Source of the DNA: Salvator merianae
Lineage: Eukaryota > Chordata > Lepidosauria > Squamata > Teiidae
NCBI GenBank assembly: GCA_003586115.2
Contig: QVOM02000073.1
Span: 62,903,599 to 62,967,598 of the forward strand
Reading direction: 5' to 3'
DNA length: 64,000 nt
The notes beneath the pieces were generated by a model, which ran no database searches, was not told the origin of the DNA, and saw only the letters and a program-made list of their open reading frames with translations. Made by a program: the position numbers and the translations under genes. Position 1 is the first letter of the stretch, and every line of letters begins with the position of its first letter. Positions 34,124-46,929 of the stretch are shown in pieces.

Positions 34124-34370
34124 ATGGGCCTTTCCGCCCTTGGTTTCAGTAGACCGGACCCACTAGGATGGATGCCTCCTGGCACAGAACAAAACTGCCT
34201 GCATTGGGATGACCTGTTTCATTTCAGCCCCCGTGTTGGCTCCAAAGCTCACACCAGCTTTGGAGTATGTGGGGGCTCCAAAGGCCCAGAGGACCCATTG
34301 CAGACAGTTACTTACACACACCTTTACTTACAGAACCCCATGCTGTGCCCAACTGGAAGCCTCTAAAAAA
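34124..34370 (+). mobile_element. hAT-like MITE, family J (copy 1)
   Basis: It starts GGGCCTTTCCGCCCTTGG and aligns with 46690-46900: CTGCATTGG(G/A)ATG, CTGTTT, AGCCCCC, GCTCCAAAG..CCAGCTT and GGGGGCTC. Three overlapping frames of 65-80 codons are accidental. Confidence 0.5.
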
Positions 34371-36525
34371 AAAAGCACAGGTCCTTCAGGAATATTCAGA
34401 AGCCTCGTGTGTCTGCTTTCTACACAACAGTTGGTGGGGAAGGGGAGGTAGCAGTGCACAGTAGCCACTTTTGCAAGAGACAGGATTCCCTCTCCTGAAC
34501 TGTGTTTTACATTTGCAAACTGGTGTGATAAAACAGCTGCAAATGAATGGCAAGGTTACATCCCTATGTGTAAAATGGGGCACAAAAAAGGAGCAAGTAA
34601 AGAGCATGTCCATCACACACAGTCACACATGACATCTTCCTACATTTATCCTGGTGTCCAAGAAAGTATCCTTTCAGGAATGTAGGATAAAGAACTCTGA
34701 GGGTGCCTTTATGGCCCTGAGTGCTGTGGGAACAGTGTATGCTACTGCCTGATGCTGAGCATAGTGGGAATGGTGTATATCACTCTGTCAGGCACATCTT
34801 TCTGGAGACAGACTTGCTTAGCGAAGTAACTGTCAAGGAGTATAGGAGGAAACCATCAAGAACATGAGTATCTTGTTTCAAAACACAATTCAATAAAACG
34901 AGGGTTTGTGTTGAATAGCTGGATTCAGCACAAGCAACCCAACAAATCAGGTTGTTTTAAAGACCAAAATGCATGTTCGGGAAAGGAAGGGAGGAGGAAC
35001 AAAACAAAGATGGGGGGAGGAAAAGGGAAAAGACAAAAAGATTGAAACTAATGCAAGTATCTGGTTTCACAAAATAAATGCAATACTTTTAGAGAGTTAT
35101 GTGGCCAACCAGATTTCCAAACATCCTCATTCTTGAGTTTCCATTGTGCTGACTCTTTCTGCCAAGTATGTGGACATGGTTTTTGAAGTCACCTTCATAA
35201 AAGGGCAAAATATTGCAAAGTGATGCTGTACTGGAGCTACATGTGGTTGCAGCCTAAGAAACTGAAGTGTCTTAAAAATTGTCCATTGAAACCCCCCCAG
35301 TATCTAGTTTAAGGAGTGTATAAAGAGAAATAAATATATATATGAGGAAATCTAACTCTAAAAGCTGTATTTCCAAATTCTTCTTATCAATACCTTTTGC
35401 TACATTATTTTTGCCAGCTTAGAGGCTTCATGAAGTTCTCAAAGCTTTATTGTCTTGATCGATTGAAAGAGCTGGAAAAATTCTTAAATCATGAAATTGC
35501 AAACATGTAAGATTGCTAGTGCCAAGAGCACAGAAATGTTAAAATGTACTGAAAGATTGCTTTTCAAAAACCAATACTAAGCCTTACAAATAAAGGTAAT
35601 AGTAGTAAAATACACTACTGTTAGGATACTCTGATTCAAATATTGCTGAATTTGATTAACTTACTTGAGCCCTCAATTTGACTGGTCAACAACAAAAACA
35701 AAAAACAGTATTATCCGTGAAAACTTATGTATGAAACTTAAGTGTTTTAGGTCTATTTGATTTAAATTTATTGATTAGTCTATAAGACCATATTGCTAAT
35801 ACAGGAATATGTACAAAAACATAAAATAGCATAAAAACCTTATTTATCAGCATTCCCTTCACAAAAAATCACAATACTGTTGAGATAAGGAATTCTGAAT
35901 CTAGAAGCTTGAAATGCATAAAAGTATTTTAGCTCAGCAAATGTGTATTGTTTCTTGTTCTTTTGATTCAAATGCCTAGAAGGAAATATTCTGCATTCAT
36001 TAAAATGTAGCAGCTGGATGTGGATAGTTAGGTCAGCAGAATGGCCAAAGAAGACAAATAGGTGGAGAGAGCTGCATAAAGATTTGTACACTCCTCCTGC
36101 CAATGATTTATAAAAATCCTGTTAAGGATCATCTTTCCGTGGTCTTTTGCAGTGTAAAATATTTTTAAAGTTGCATTATGAATGAAGAGGAATTCCATTT
36201 CAGTGTTTTATCTTTACAAACAAATTATATTATGGATTGGTTCCCTTTGCAAAGTATAAATCTTCTCTAAATGGTGCCCTTTTTCCTTCATAATCTAATA
36301 TAATTCCTTCCTTGTACTTGCTGGCATGTCATAGGAAGCTACCTAAGTAAGTAATCTTTGCTGTAAGTGAGAAGGTGGCCAATGTGCAAGAAATCTTAAA
36401 TATAATTACAAATATATATATAGTAACAAACTGTATAAAAACAGGATGCTTTGGACTGGGGTTGAGAGGAGAAGACCATCTTCTGATACTGTTTTTGCTT
36501 TTGTTTTATTTTCCACTGACTAGAC
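34371..36525. other. AT-rich, no gene recognised
   Basis: It contains poly-A/purine-rich runs (about 34980-35040) and a short (TA)n near 35335. No exon or recognisable repeat was seen over about 2 kb. Confidence 0.55.
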
Positions 36526-36529
36526 TGTA

Positions 36530-36648
36530 TTATTGTTGATATTCTTACATTGCTATATATTTGTATTTCTATAATGTGGTTAGTGGGGTTTTTCCTTCAT
36601 TAATCCCCTTGAGCAATATTTGGAAAGGGAGTATGTAAATAAACTAAT
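36530..36648 (+). mobile_element. LINE 3' tail remnant, sense
   Basis: AATCCCCTTGAGCAATATTT, then GGAAAGGGAGTATGTAAATA and AACTAA is a decayed version of the CCGCC-GAG-GGCGG stem and AAATA tail seen at other LINE ends here. Confidence 0.5.
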
Positions 36649-37055
36649 GGCTTGTTTGAACTTACCTTGTAGTGAGTGCTGGTCCATTCACTGGTAAGGC
36701 CGGTCTGCACCAGGGAGCCATGGGAAATCTCCAAAAATTGTCACAGGCTGTTCCAGAGCCAACCAGCAGTGGTCTGCTAAAAAACAGTCCACAGCTGGGA
36801 ACATCTGGATTGCTCCTGGTCAGCAGCATCTGACAATGTGTCAAGGGGGCGAGCAGTGCCCAGATTGTAATGGCAACGTTCAGGCATGAGCTGTGGACAT
36901 TGCCATGGCAATCCAGCCTCCCCTGGCCATCCGCACTTTGGCTACTGATGGCTCAGTACCATGGGACTTTTCCAGCATGAAAGTGCAGATGGCCACTGCC
37001 ATGCTTGATGCTTACCAGCATGTACCATACTAGGCTGGCAACTGCAAGCAGGCTC
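36649..37055. mobile_element. hAT-like MITE, family H (copy 4)
   Basis: The ends GGCTTGTTTGAACTTACC and AACTGCAAGCAGGCTC are inverted-repeat-like. The interior GACATTGCCATGGCAATCCAG, GGCCATCCGCACTTTGG and GATGGCTCAGTACCATGGGA align with 12480-12600 and 15670-15740. CTAAT occurs on both sides but gives only a weak duplication. It lies immediately after a LINE tail. Confidence 0.6.
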
Positions 37056-37059
37056 TAAT

Positions 37060-37800
37060 AGATTGATCAGCTGATTGCTACAGGACAGCTACTACAGCAA
37101 CAGACTTCTAGCACTTAAGACGCCACACAGTTGCACTGTTGGCAGTTACCTCACAAGTGGGGAGTGGTTACGGGTTGGAATGGCTGAATCAGCCATCCTT
37201 CCCCGTCCTAAGTTTTCTGGGCTGAAAAATGGAGCATCCAGCACCAGCCAAGTTCTATTGGAAAAAAAAAAAAGGTTAATTCAAGTAATCCTGACAGATC
37301 TCATTTCCTCTTTTTGTTTTGTGCAATGGTAGCCCCTTTCCCTACCTCCATCAGAGCATTGAGATGGGCAACACTAATTTATTATAAAGTTGTCCCTGCA
37401 CCTCTTCTACTGCATTTAGGATTGCACCCTTGTTTAGTTTCTCTTAAATGCTTCTGTAGTGATTCAAAAACTTAACTGCTTGTCTTAATATTTAGACTGT
37501 TTTTTCCTTCAGATGGGGAACCAGATCCTTGGTTATCTTATGTCTAGTACTGTGAATAGCTAGAAATTTATATAGCTAGGACTTTACTTTGAATAGCAAT
37601 AAGTCCTGCATATATTGCATGTTCCGGTTCCAATAATAATTGTTTTGGCATTTGTTATAGAAAATAGTCACCAGGTACTGTATTCATAACAAAGTATTTG
37701 GAGGCAGCCTTTTTGCATCATTTCTATGCTGTACTCAGCACCTGCATGCTAACAACAATGCCACAGCTTCACTGTAGATAACCCTGGGAGACAGTTTAAA
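37060..37800. other. No gene recognised
   Basis: AT-rich sequence with an A13 run near 37262 and no feature. Confidence 0.5.
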
Positions 37801-38043
37801 TTATTTTTCAGTATATTCTGATAGCAAATGAACTGCATCATACATTTTTGTGAAAAATGTTGCTGTAAAAGTTCTACCAGTCGTTCCTTGAAGAATTCCT
37901 GAGTTGTTTCTCAAGATAGGACAATTGGGTTTACAAGCAAGTTGGTTGTAAAATTCATTCTCCCTTCCACCTGAGCCCAAAACCTGTGCAGGAGTAAAAC
38001 TTGAGGAGTCATCATTCAGATATAGCTTGAACTCTTTATTCAT
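37801..38043 (-). other. Orphan open frame, 80 codons
   Basis: The frame encodes a hydrophilic protein beginning MNKEFKLYLNDDSSSF. It has no signal peptide, membrane segment or motif that I recognise, no convincing splice sites and no second copy in the window. A chance frame is likely. It is listed because its composition is more protein-like than most frames here. Confidence 0.12.
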
Positions 38044-39595
38044 TTGGCTTCCTTTTTTCTATTCAGCTGGAGGACATATGTTTTCAGTCTGCTCCATGGC
38101 TACATACAGGATCCAAAACCAGGAGGAATGCCTGCTTTTTCTGCTTAATTTCTGATACTGCTTCCACAGTTTGTATGTGGGACTGATGATCAACCTCATT
38201 TATCTTGGATTGATTTGTTTGTTTTAAAATGTGATCAATATTGTAAGGCATTTATTTTTAAAACTGTGTGACACAGGTTTTTTCCACATCTGCAATTGGG
38301 TCAATCCTTTGAAAACGGGTTCCCAAAAAAGTCCTGTTTGATCACAGCAAATTATAGACCCTTTGCAACTAATAAGAAGTTAAGCATCTGGGACACTGGG
38401 CCAAAATGACTATTCAGATATGGACAGACTAAAGAAATGGGCCCCACAAATCTTAAGACGATACAGTAAGTTCCTCTCACTTCATTAATTGTAACTGATA
38501 AGTGATGCATTCATTTATTGCATACTCCCATTTGAGTCACATTTCCTATTAAGCAATAGTTTGGATTTATCTTTCCAACTGAATTCAATAACTTGCTTGA
38601 CCACTAAGAGAAAGTAATCTAAGAGTTGCCTTCTCAAAATATTGAAAGGCAAATCTCTATACAAAAGTGGTAAATTTAAAGATATGGGAATTTGAAAAAA
38701 AAATATTGAGTTCAGCTTGGAAATCCCTCCAGAATAGCTGTTTGAAAGGATATCCAACATCATGCATGTGAGCTTCTCTTTGTTAGTGGAAGTTCTGGTT
38801 TTATTGTAATTGAAGCCAGTTAAAACTCCCACAGAGTGTTCCAGTTCTCTGAAGTAAATTTGAAATAGGGGGAAATAGGAAGGTTCTCTGAGAAGAAAGA
38901 AGATTCTGATTGGGTAGATCCAAGCCCATTGGTTCTGCCATTTTGGTAGAATAGCAAAATATTCATTCTTTTGTTTTGTAAGGGGAAATCTGAATTTGGC
39001 ATAACAGAACTTTTATATTTTGGGGTTGCAGTTTTGTTTCTGTGAAATGAGAAAAATAACTTTAAATGGTGCTGGATTTGTCATGTTCCAGATCCATCAA
39101 AGTTCAGGATATGAGAACAGAAGAGATAAGAAAACCCACAACATGAAAATTGTGCCAAATATTCTTTCTGAAGCTGGGATGGGGTATTATTCCATTATGC
39201 TTTATTTCACTCTGGATTGCCAGGCAGCTACAATTCATTATGATATGAAATCATTTTTAAAATATACTTGTCTTTCCCTTTGAGCAAGTCAAACAACTTG
39301 GATCATTTTAGTAACTAAGCATATTTTAATACTCATACGTCTAATAGTTAATGGATTACATTTCTGTATGATAGTGTACTTGTTGGTAAGTTGCCTGGGA
39401 TAAACAGGGTGTAAACTGAATTGACATAATAATGTCTTAATATTGGACATATGGCAATAATACCACAGTTGCCATTTTAGAATGTCTATAGATCTATAGG
39501 CTGTTGGATCATTGGCCTGTGAGAAACAGTGGTGGCAGCCTAAATTTTTCATTTGCCTCCTAGATGAGAGCTAGGAGAGTCTCTTGTCATCCCAG
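38044..39595. other. AT-rich, no gene recognised
   Basis: The - strand frame at 38515-38832 was considered as an L1 remnant but lacks the expected motifs. No exon or repeat was supported. Confidence 0.5.
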
Positions 39596-39844
39596 TGCAG
39601 GCAGAGCCAAGTTACTTTTACTAGAGGAGGTCTGTTGACTTGCAGAAGGAACTATGTGCCTGGGTGAGAGAAAAGAGGGGAGTCATGGAGACTCTATTCT
39701 GGACCTTAAAGGCAGGGGGAGATATGGTGATATAAGGCATAGAGGGGTTCAAAAAAGGCATGCTAGGCACATTAAACCATCACCCCTTCTATCCTGCCTC
39801 CCAACGTTCAGAATCAGGGGATCCATGTCAGCTTTCCTACTGGC

Positions 39845-40132
39845 TTGGAGGTGCTATTGTTAAATACCAGTTCAGTTGAAAATAATTCCTCTTGCGTCCA
39901 TGACTTGATCACGGCTGATCTGGTATGTGTCATAGAAAACAGGATAGGAGATCTAGGGTGCTTGGTGCTAACTCAGATTTGCCCCCCAGGATATCTGGTG
40001 CAGCATCAGTCTAGGCTTGTAGAGAAGGGTGGGGAAGTCATCACAGTCTTTAAAGAACCAATCTCTCTCACCAGGTGCCCTGTCTGCTCTGTGACTGGGG
40101 TTCCTGCTTTGGAGCCAGACAGAAAGAATTGA
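39845..40132 (+). pseudogene. L2 LINE ORF2, endonuclease N-terminal remnant
   Basis: The 95-codon frame matches the start of the L2 endonuclease as I know it: LLLNTxSVxNxxS, then H-DLI-x-ADL-C-I-E, and LTQxCPPGYxVQHQ followed by a G-rich loop and SLTRCPV. The usual catalytic Glu (in ITETW) is present as E within VIEN, although the following W is lost. The frame stops after about 95 residues, far short of the roughly 230-residue domain. Confidence 0.75.
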
Positions 40133-41419
40133 GCAGCTATTAGTATACCATTCACCTTGCCGCCCAATACCTTCCCTGTCTGAGTTAGTGGAGACGATCA
40201 TGAATATGTTGTTAGAGACTCCCTGCACATTGGTATTGGGGGAACCTCAATTTCCATGTTATGATACCTCCTGTAGGTCATCTTAGGACTTCATGAGGCT
40301 GTCTCAGTATAGTGTACTCATGCCGCAGAACACACTCTTGACCTGGTCTTTACTACTGAGCTGGAGACTGGTAATATGTTGCTAGGTGTACTTGTAATGA
40401 GTCCAGTGCTGTGGATGGATCACTTTCTGGTGAAGTTTAGGATTATGGAGTGTGTTCCTCATTGCAGTGGTATAAGACCCACTGAGATGGTTTCCTGAGG
40501 GCTCTGGGGGAATTTTCAGTTAACATGGCTGGTGCTCCTGTCGAAGCACTGGTCTCACTTTAGAATAATGAAATGAGTAGGACTATTGACGTGGTCATTC
40601 CCAAGCACCCTTGGAGATCCTGCAGAGCATTAAGACACCCTGGTATAGCAGGGAGCTGTGTGCGATGACACAGGAAGGCTGATGGCTAGAGCACAAATGA
40701 TGTAAATCTTGCTGTGAATTTGACCAAACACAGGTAAAAGCACATTATCATGCCTACCACAAGATACGGTATTGGCAAAGAAGGCTTACTTCTCTCCTTC
40801 CATTGTATCCTCAAGTGGTTGTCTAGCAGAACTGTTCCAGGTGATTAAAAGGCTATTCTTATCTAGCTGCAGTGATATAGTTATGCTACCCTCAGAGGCT
40901 TGCTGTGAAAAGTTTGCTAGCCACATTCAGGACAAAGTCTCTCATTGCAGGGAACTGGACTCCACATTTGAAAGTAGTTTCATGAAGGTGGTCCAGAGTG
41001 CTGTCTGATCCTGTTATTTTGGATCAGTTTCAGTTATTGTGGTGTGAGGAAGTGGACAAGCTGCTTGCAAGGGTTCAGTCAATTACTTGTCTCCTTGCCC
41101 CTTGACCATCATCACTAAGGAGATATGGCTGGGTAAATTCAGGAAGTGGTAAATGCTTCACTGCAGGAGGGGGAAGTATCAGTGGCACGAAAGGAGGCTG
41201 TGGTCCTCCACCTCCTTAAAAGGACCTTGCTGGTTCCAGCAGTATTGAGTAACTACCTCAAGTTGCTAATATTCCCTTTGGGGGAGCAAGGTATTACAGT
41301 GGTAGTGAACAGATTGTCTAGACCATTCCGATCTGGATTCAGGTGATGATACTGAGACTGCCTTGGTCATTCTGATGAATGACCTTTAAAGGGAGAGAGA
41401 CAGTGGCAATGGAATCCTG

Positions 41420-41788
41420 TTGGTTCTCCCAGATCTCTCAGCAGCTTTTGATACCATTGATCATGGTATCTTGCTGGAGCAACTCCAGGGGTTGGGATTG
41501 GAAGACACTGTTTTACAGCAGTTATCTTCCTGTCTTCAAGGTAGGCTCCAGAAAGTAGCAATGAGGGGCTATTGTTTGAGATCTTGGGAACTCTCATGTG
41601 GAGCTCCTCAGGAGTCAATTCTATCCCCTATGCTTTTCAATATTTATAGAAAGTTACTGAGAGAAGTCAACAGGGGATTTGGAGTAGGGTACCATCAGTA
41701 TAACGCTGTCCCTCTATTACTTCTGAGTCAAGTAAGGCAGTTCATTTCCTGGAAGCAGCAATGGAGTGGATGTGGCTCACTAAACTGA
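41420..41788 (+). pseudogene. L2 LINE ORF2, reverse transcriptase remnant
   Basis: Residues 3-15 (LPDLSAAFDTIDH) are motif A, with the first Asp kept. Residues 61-75 (CGAPQESILSPMLFN) are motif B, with Gly of PQG changed to Glu. At residues 93-96 the expected YADD of motif C reads YNAV, so the catalytic Asp pair is gone. The frame is 122 codons, against roughly 250 for the full domain, and starts and ends at disabling changes. Confidence 0.85.
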
Positions 41789-42209
41789 AACTGAATTCAG
41801 ACAAGATAGAGGTTTTGTTTTTCCCAGAGTAGTTTACTTCCACTCGTAAAGCGCTAAATGGCTTGGGTCACAAATATCTGAAGATCACAAAATGAGGGCC
41901 TTCTTGTAGTTTTGCTACCCTCAGAGGTACAAGGAACTGTGACACACGAGAGGCCAGACGTTGGAACAGCCTCCCATCAGAAGTTCACTAGGCACCAACA
42001 TTATATGGGTTTTGGCACCTGGTTAAAATATACCTCTTCACCCACGCCTTTAATGGCTAGCTTCCCTGTAGTCCAACTAAGGTGGGGAAGGGAGGTTGTG
42101 TTTTATATTGTATTTTAATTATGTTTTAACTCATACAAATTTTATCTTTTTACTGCTCTGACCAACCCTATGTCAGTCATCCATCTGAAATAAAAATAAA
42201 AGCCTATAT

Positions 42210-43445
42210 GAAGTAGCCCAGTGACACTATCCTTACTTGTAGCTGAGCAGCAACTGGTTCTCTAGAGGCATACCAGGTACTCTACTGCAGATATTTACAC
42301 AGTCATCACTCTGGAGTCATTGATTGACATGTCTTCCATGCATCAGTCCATCTTTTTTGAAGCTATTCAGGCTGGTGGACATATGATCAGCTTGTTCACA
42401 CCCACACAAAATAATGCTCACTCACACTTGTTTTTCCATTTACACTTAGTTCTCATTCGTCTGCCATTCTTTTTCCATTCCTTGTGTATTTATTTGCTCC
42501 TCCTGTTCCCTCCTGCTAATTGGCCCCTTCCCTATCAATCATTTCTTAGTTTGTTTTGGGGGGAGGAGAGGTTTCCTTCATCTCCTCCTATTTCCTTCCC
42601 ATGCCTTCTCCTGCTCAGCCCTGCAAGGTGTTTTCCCAGCATGGGGTTGACTTTTTTTAAAAAAATTCTCCCATACAAGCACTGAAGCTTCTCTGTTTTC
42701 CCCCTAAAACCTACAACATGAAGTTTTGGATGTGAATCGACGTTATTACACTATATAAAGTATTCCCTGTGGCCTGGCATTCATAGAAACAAGGAAGGAA
42801 GTCCCCACCCCTCACCCCAACAGGGCAGGGCAATCATTCACAAAAAAGGAGAGAGAGAGTCTGAGAGAAAAAACAGTAGCAGTCGTTCCCTCCCTGCAAA
42901 GAGTTGAAGAAATTGAGAACAAGAGAAGTGGGTGGAGGGGGAATTGTTATAATTATCTTGCAATTAGCAGAGAAGTATAAAGCTGATAGGGCAAGAAGTG
43001 AGCAAGCCTAGGACAAATGGAAGGAGAAATGTGAAAGAAAAGACATTTCCCCCATTTTCAAGGAAAGGAAAGTGGAATACAAAGGGGTGGGGGGGGGACA
43101 GAAACAGACAGCCTGGGGTCTTAAAGCAACCTCTGATCCTGAGCTTTTAAGTGCAGATTAACACTGAAGACAAGAGAAGTGCAGCTTAAAACGGTCAACA
43201 GGATATTTTCCTGCTCTATCCTTCCCTATCTGATTTTGTGGTGGAGTCCTCTCCTCCCAGTCTCAAGTGGTAATTGGCATGACACAGGGTGGGAGAAAAC
43301 CTTTTCCCTGATCAAGCAGGAAAGTCCTGCCCAGTGATCACACCCTGAAAAAACAACCAGACTAAAGAAACAAATGGATTCAGTGCTGGGATAATCTGAA
43401 AAAAGGAAAGCCCTGGATGAGAAGGGTTACCATGAATATAAATTA
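42210..43445. other. No gene recognised
   Basis: A pyrimidine-rich stretch (42440-42620) gives a hydrophobic accidental frame. A purine-rich stretch with a G8 run lies near 43087. No repeat family was recognised. Confidence 0.5.
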
Positions 43446-43449
43446 GAAG

Positions 43450-43665
43450 AATGCCCTTTTTAAGTGTGATCCCTTGTGGCCAGAGATGGCCTGAAAACTT
43501 CTTATTTAGCAAATGTGACCACCACAGCCTTTGTGTAAAGAAATATTTTCTTCTATCCGCCATGAATCTTCTGAGATTCAACTACTGTTGTCATTGGCTG
43601 ATTTCTAGGTCTTGTAGTTTGGTAGGAGAGGAGGAAAAACTTTTTCCTATACACCATGTCTAAAT
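43450..43665 (-). mobile_element. CR1-type LINE, ORF2 C-terminal fragment
   Basis: The - strand encodes FMADRRKYFFTQRLWW, the conserved stretch just before the LWNxLP motif of CR1-type ORF2. The same block at 50215-50436 reads RVRTDKGKYFFMQRALV. A purine-rich AGGAAAAAG stretch on the - strand lies upstream in both copies. It is truncated and frameshifted. Confidence 0.6.
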
Positions 43666-43669
43666 TTGA

Positions 43670-45480
43670 GTGCCTCTTTCATGTTCTTCCCCAACTTTAT
43701 TTGCAACTTTTGTACAGTTTATTAAAAAGCTTTAAATGGTTTGACCTCCCAAATTTGTATTGTTTCAATCCCTTTTGTGATTTGTTTCCAGTTGTTATAT
43801 CGTGTTTGATGTGTTGCAACTAAAACTGTGCATACTAGGATCAGAACAGTAGATCCCCAGCAATGTGGGAAAACAGGACATACATTTTGATTTGTATTTT
43901 TTTAAAAAAATCTATTATAGAGAAGAATTTTGCAAGTAATTTTGTTACTGTTTGCTGTTTTGAGTTCCTTCAAAATGAAAATGTCACATGCCACTGTTAG
44001 GAAATGTTATAAATTTAATTAACCATTTTCAGTATATAATAGTCAAAACATGTCAACGGGGTTTTGCGCGCGCGCGTGTGTGTGTGTTTGTCATAGAATA
44101 GGCGATTGAAATGGATGATGTGTTTTAACAGATCACCAATGGAGGGTTATTTTCCTAATGAATCCTCCTACACATAAGAAGGCTATAATAGAATTTAAAG
44201 AGTGGGAGATATTCTTCAGAAATAAAAGATAGTGATTTGTTTATTCTGATATGGCTTATGTTGTCTTTAAAAATGAATTTGCCTCTGGAAAGATAATAGA
44301 AAAATTAACTGGAAATCACATTTTACAGTGTGATTTGCTTATTCTATATTCATGTGAATGACTTGCTGTAATTTCTGCTAAAGTCAATGGAGAGATTCTC
44401 ATGGACTCAGAAGTTGATTCTGGCTGTAAGCAGAATGTTACACTCAGCATTTGGGTGGGTAAAATGGAAATCCGATTGATTTTACATGAGAACAGATTCA
44501 GCCCCAGGAAAAGAAGATGAGAATAGACTAAAAAATCAAAATTGAATTTGTCTCTATCTCCTAGTGATTGGAAGAAAAAGCTCTGGAGTAATAGAAATTG
44601 ACAAGAGTTAATTGTGGTTATTGAAAATAGCAGCTTCCAAGTTTGTAGAAGGCTAGACTAATTTGACCTATGGGGAGGGAAGGTACAGAAGGTTTATTTC
44701 CTGTCTACGTGCTTAATAAATGAGCTACATTTGATAGTAGGTTTAGCGGAGTTTTCTCCCATTTTACTACGACCTAAAGTAATCTGTGCACCCTCTTATA
44801 TCCGTTTCCTTCCATATCCTTCCATGCCCTACCTCTCTATTTACAAATACGGTATGCCCACATAAGGTAGTTAATATTTCACAATACTATCAATATTTTC
44901 CATTAAAGAAACACGCTGGATTTGCAGAATATAATGTATCCCTTGTGAATTAGCATTTGTTGTGTGCTGCAGAGGTGGAAAAACTTTTGAAAACTTATTA
45001 GTCAGCTCAATTACAGAGCATTAAAAGCATATTACGTAAAAGCAAGCACAAGCAATTTCTACAGTACCCAATTCATTTTCAGAGTTAAAATGTTAGCAAA
45101 TAGAGCTGATCTGGTATATATTTTGTTATGATTGATTGCTGTGCACCTATAGAGGTTGTTCAGAAATCAGAACAGTTTAGGAAACTAACTTTCTGTTAGT
45201 TTCTTTTTTTTCAGTGGGTATCTTATTTTTTTTATACGGTTATGTTTCAGTGTCTACACCTAAAATATTTACAGTTTAGCAAAAATGCCATTAATCCAGT
45301 TAGCCAATCACACCCTTTTCAGCAAAGTGTGTACTGGGCAGGTAAACTTATACTGTGGTCCATCTTCTACTCTCCTAGTATATTTTCTGCCAGTGACCTT
45401 ATTCACAATACCGTTTCAGAGAGAGTACACTGGAACATGGACAAAGTTTTACTCATTCTGATTCTTAGCCTCATCATGTA
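43670..45480. other. AT-rich, no gene recognised
   Basis: Apart from the alternating (GC)n(GT)n run at 44066 this stretch is AT-rich with no supported exon or repeat. Confidence 0.5.
44066..44088 (+). repeat. (GC)n(GT)n alternating purine-pyrimidine run
   Basis: A (GC)n run of about five units is joined to (GT)n of about six. Such sequence can adopt Z-DNA in vitro, as is known for alternating GC/GT. Confidence 0.9.
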
Positions 45481-45487
45481 GCTTAGT

Positions 45488-45610
45488 TAGTTTGACTACA
45501 CTGCAAAACATCAGTTCCCCTCATACCCTGCTTGCGGGGCCCACAAAAGGAAATTATGGGAGTTGATGTTCAACCATTTCTGAAGGACCACATGTTACCT
45601 GCCCTGGCAC
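45488..45610. mobile_element. MITE-like fragment with ACTACA...GGGAGTTG ends
   Basis: GACTACACTGCAAAACATCA, CCCCTCATACCCTGCTTGC, TTATGGGAGTTGATGTTCAA and GAAGGACCACATGTTACC follow the pattern of a common reptile repeat whose arms read ACTACAACTCCCATCAT and its reverse. Family identity is from memory. Confidence 0.4.
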
Positions 45611-46685
45611 TATGTGTTACTACAGCATCTTGCTTACAAAATAGTCCCCAACTGTTTATAATGTGACCATTTGTTGTCCTCCCCTTGCCACAAACATAAA
45701 CTAAATTCACCATATTCTCCTTCAAATCATGTGCACTGAAAAACAGCAGGACCAAATCATAATAGGGTAATATTAATTGTCCCTGAGAAGACATATGGTT
45801 ATATTAAGAATTCCACAAGGTAATTCAGTGGTTCCCTACATTTATTTATTTTAAACATGAACATTTGAATAAACAATTAGAAAGACATTTTATGAAATAA
45901 AAATCATCCTGTAAAACATCCAGTGTGTAGTAATCCAGTGGTACAAATGAACACCTGAGCATGTGTTTGTGAATATGTAAATTTTAGCAACTGATAGAAC
46001 AGCTGTACTCTGTTGTGTTTTTTTTAAGGAAAAGGTCACTTCAGAGTGAGGATCCCACCACAGAGAAGAAGGTCCTCTTTTTAGTCAGGATCTGGATAGC
46101 AAGAGGAAGAGCACTACAAGTGTTGTGCTGTTCTGCCTACACATGAAGAGTAGTTCTGCGCTTGCAGTACTGTTCTTATAGTGGTAGCTTGCTGATCACA
46201 TGTTGCCAGCTACCCTGGTCAAAGAAACAGCAATGCAGATAGCCGAGGAGAATTGTCGTCTTGCACAGGAAAAGTCCATATAGGCCATTTCCTGTGTTTG
46301 ATTACTATAGCCAGGTTGCTAAATGAATGAATGAAACAAGCACCTGCTCTTGTAAAAGTTGTTAACTGCTGTCATATCCTCTGTACCCTTATGTGGGTCA
46401 TCTAAATTGGACAGATTGGAAAATTTTGTGGAACATCTGAGCTGTAGGGGAGAGAACTTCCACTTTGGCATCACATTTTGCTGAAGAATATTTAATTACA
46501 AACGATTAGATCTTTCCCTAAGATTAATTTACAAAGAAAATTACAAGCCCATGAATATGTAAAGCCCAGCAGAAAGTCCCTTCAGGAACAACAGTGTATC
46601 CAGAAGCAGTAACTAGGGAACATAAGAGGACATACGAAGAACATAAGTAGATTTAGTTTATCTATAGCTGAGATCAATGAGTTTC
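45611..46685. other. No gene recognised; a family H-like trace at 46100-46300
   Basis: A GC-richer patch with GCTTGCTGATCACATGTTGCC recalls family H but does not align well. The rest is AT-rich without features. Confidence 0.4.
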
Positions 46686-46689
46686 TGAA

Positions 46690-46925
46690 AGGATGGCTTC
46701 TTGATGTCTTCTGGACCAGAACAAGGCCATCTGCATTGGAATGGTCTGTTTTGTTCTAGCCCCCACAGTGGTTCTGAAGTTCATGCCAGCTTCAAAGTTG
46801 GTGTGGTGTGGTGGGCTCTGGAAGTTCTGAAGGCCTGGGGAACCCGCTGTGGCAGTGTATCTTGTTGCACCAGCACAACGGGTTCCATGGTATACCAGAC
46901 CACAGAGGTGTCTCATCCAGTACAC
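46690..46925 (+). mobile_element. hAT-like MITE, family J (copy 2)
   Basis: It aligns with 34160-34290: ATCTGCATTGGAATGGTCTG, CTAGCCCCCACAGTGG, CATGCCAGCTTCAAAG and GGGCTCTGGAAG. It contains internal inverted segments (GGTGCAACA-type) and no coding sequence. Confidence 0.5.
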
Positions 46926-46929
46926 TAGG

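Larger units (their letters stand above)
39600..42205 (+). mobile_element. L2-clade LINE, long but inactivated copy
   Basis: This is the longest element here, about 2.6 kb. Order: an untranslated lead, the start of the apurinic-like endonuclease domain (frame 39845-40132, LLLNTSSVENNSS, then LITADLVCVIEN and LTQICPPGYLVQHQ), a central region broken by frameshifts, reverse transcriptase motifs (41420-41788), the KxLNGL C-terminal region (about 41850-42060) and an A-rich tail ending near 42204. The protein would copy its RNA into genomic DNA. It cannot do so now: stops and frameshifts separate the domains and the catalytic Asp pair is lost. Confidence 0.85.

Noticed and set aside
38515..38832. 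Possible L1 ORF2 remnant on the - strand
   Set aside because: The expected L1 motifs around the WxxKKPRI and GGLxxPxxxxYY region are not there; only loose hydrophobic similarity.
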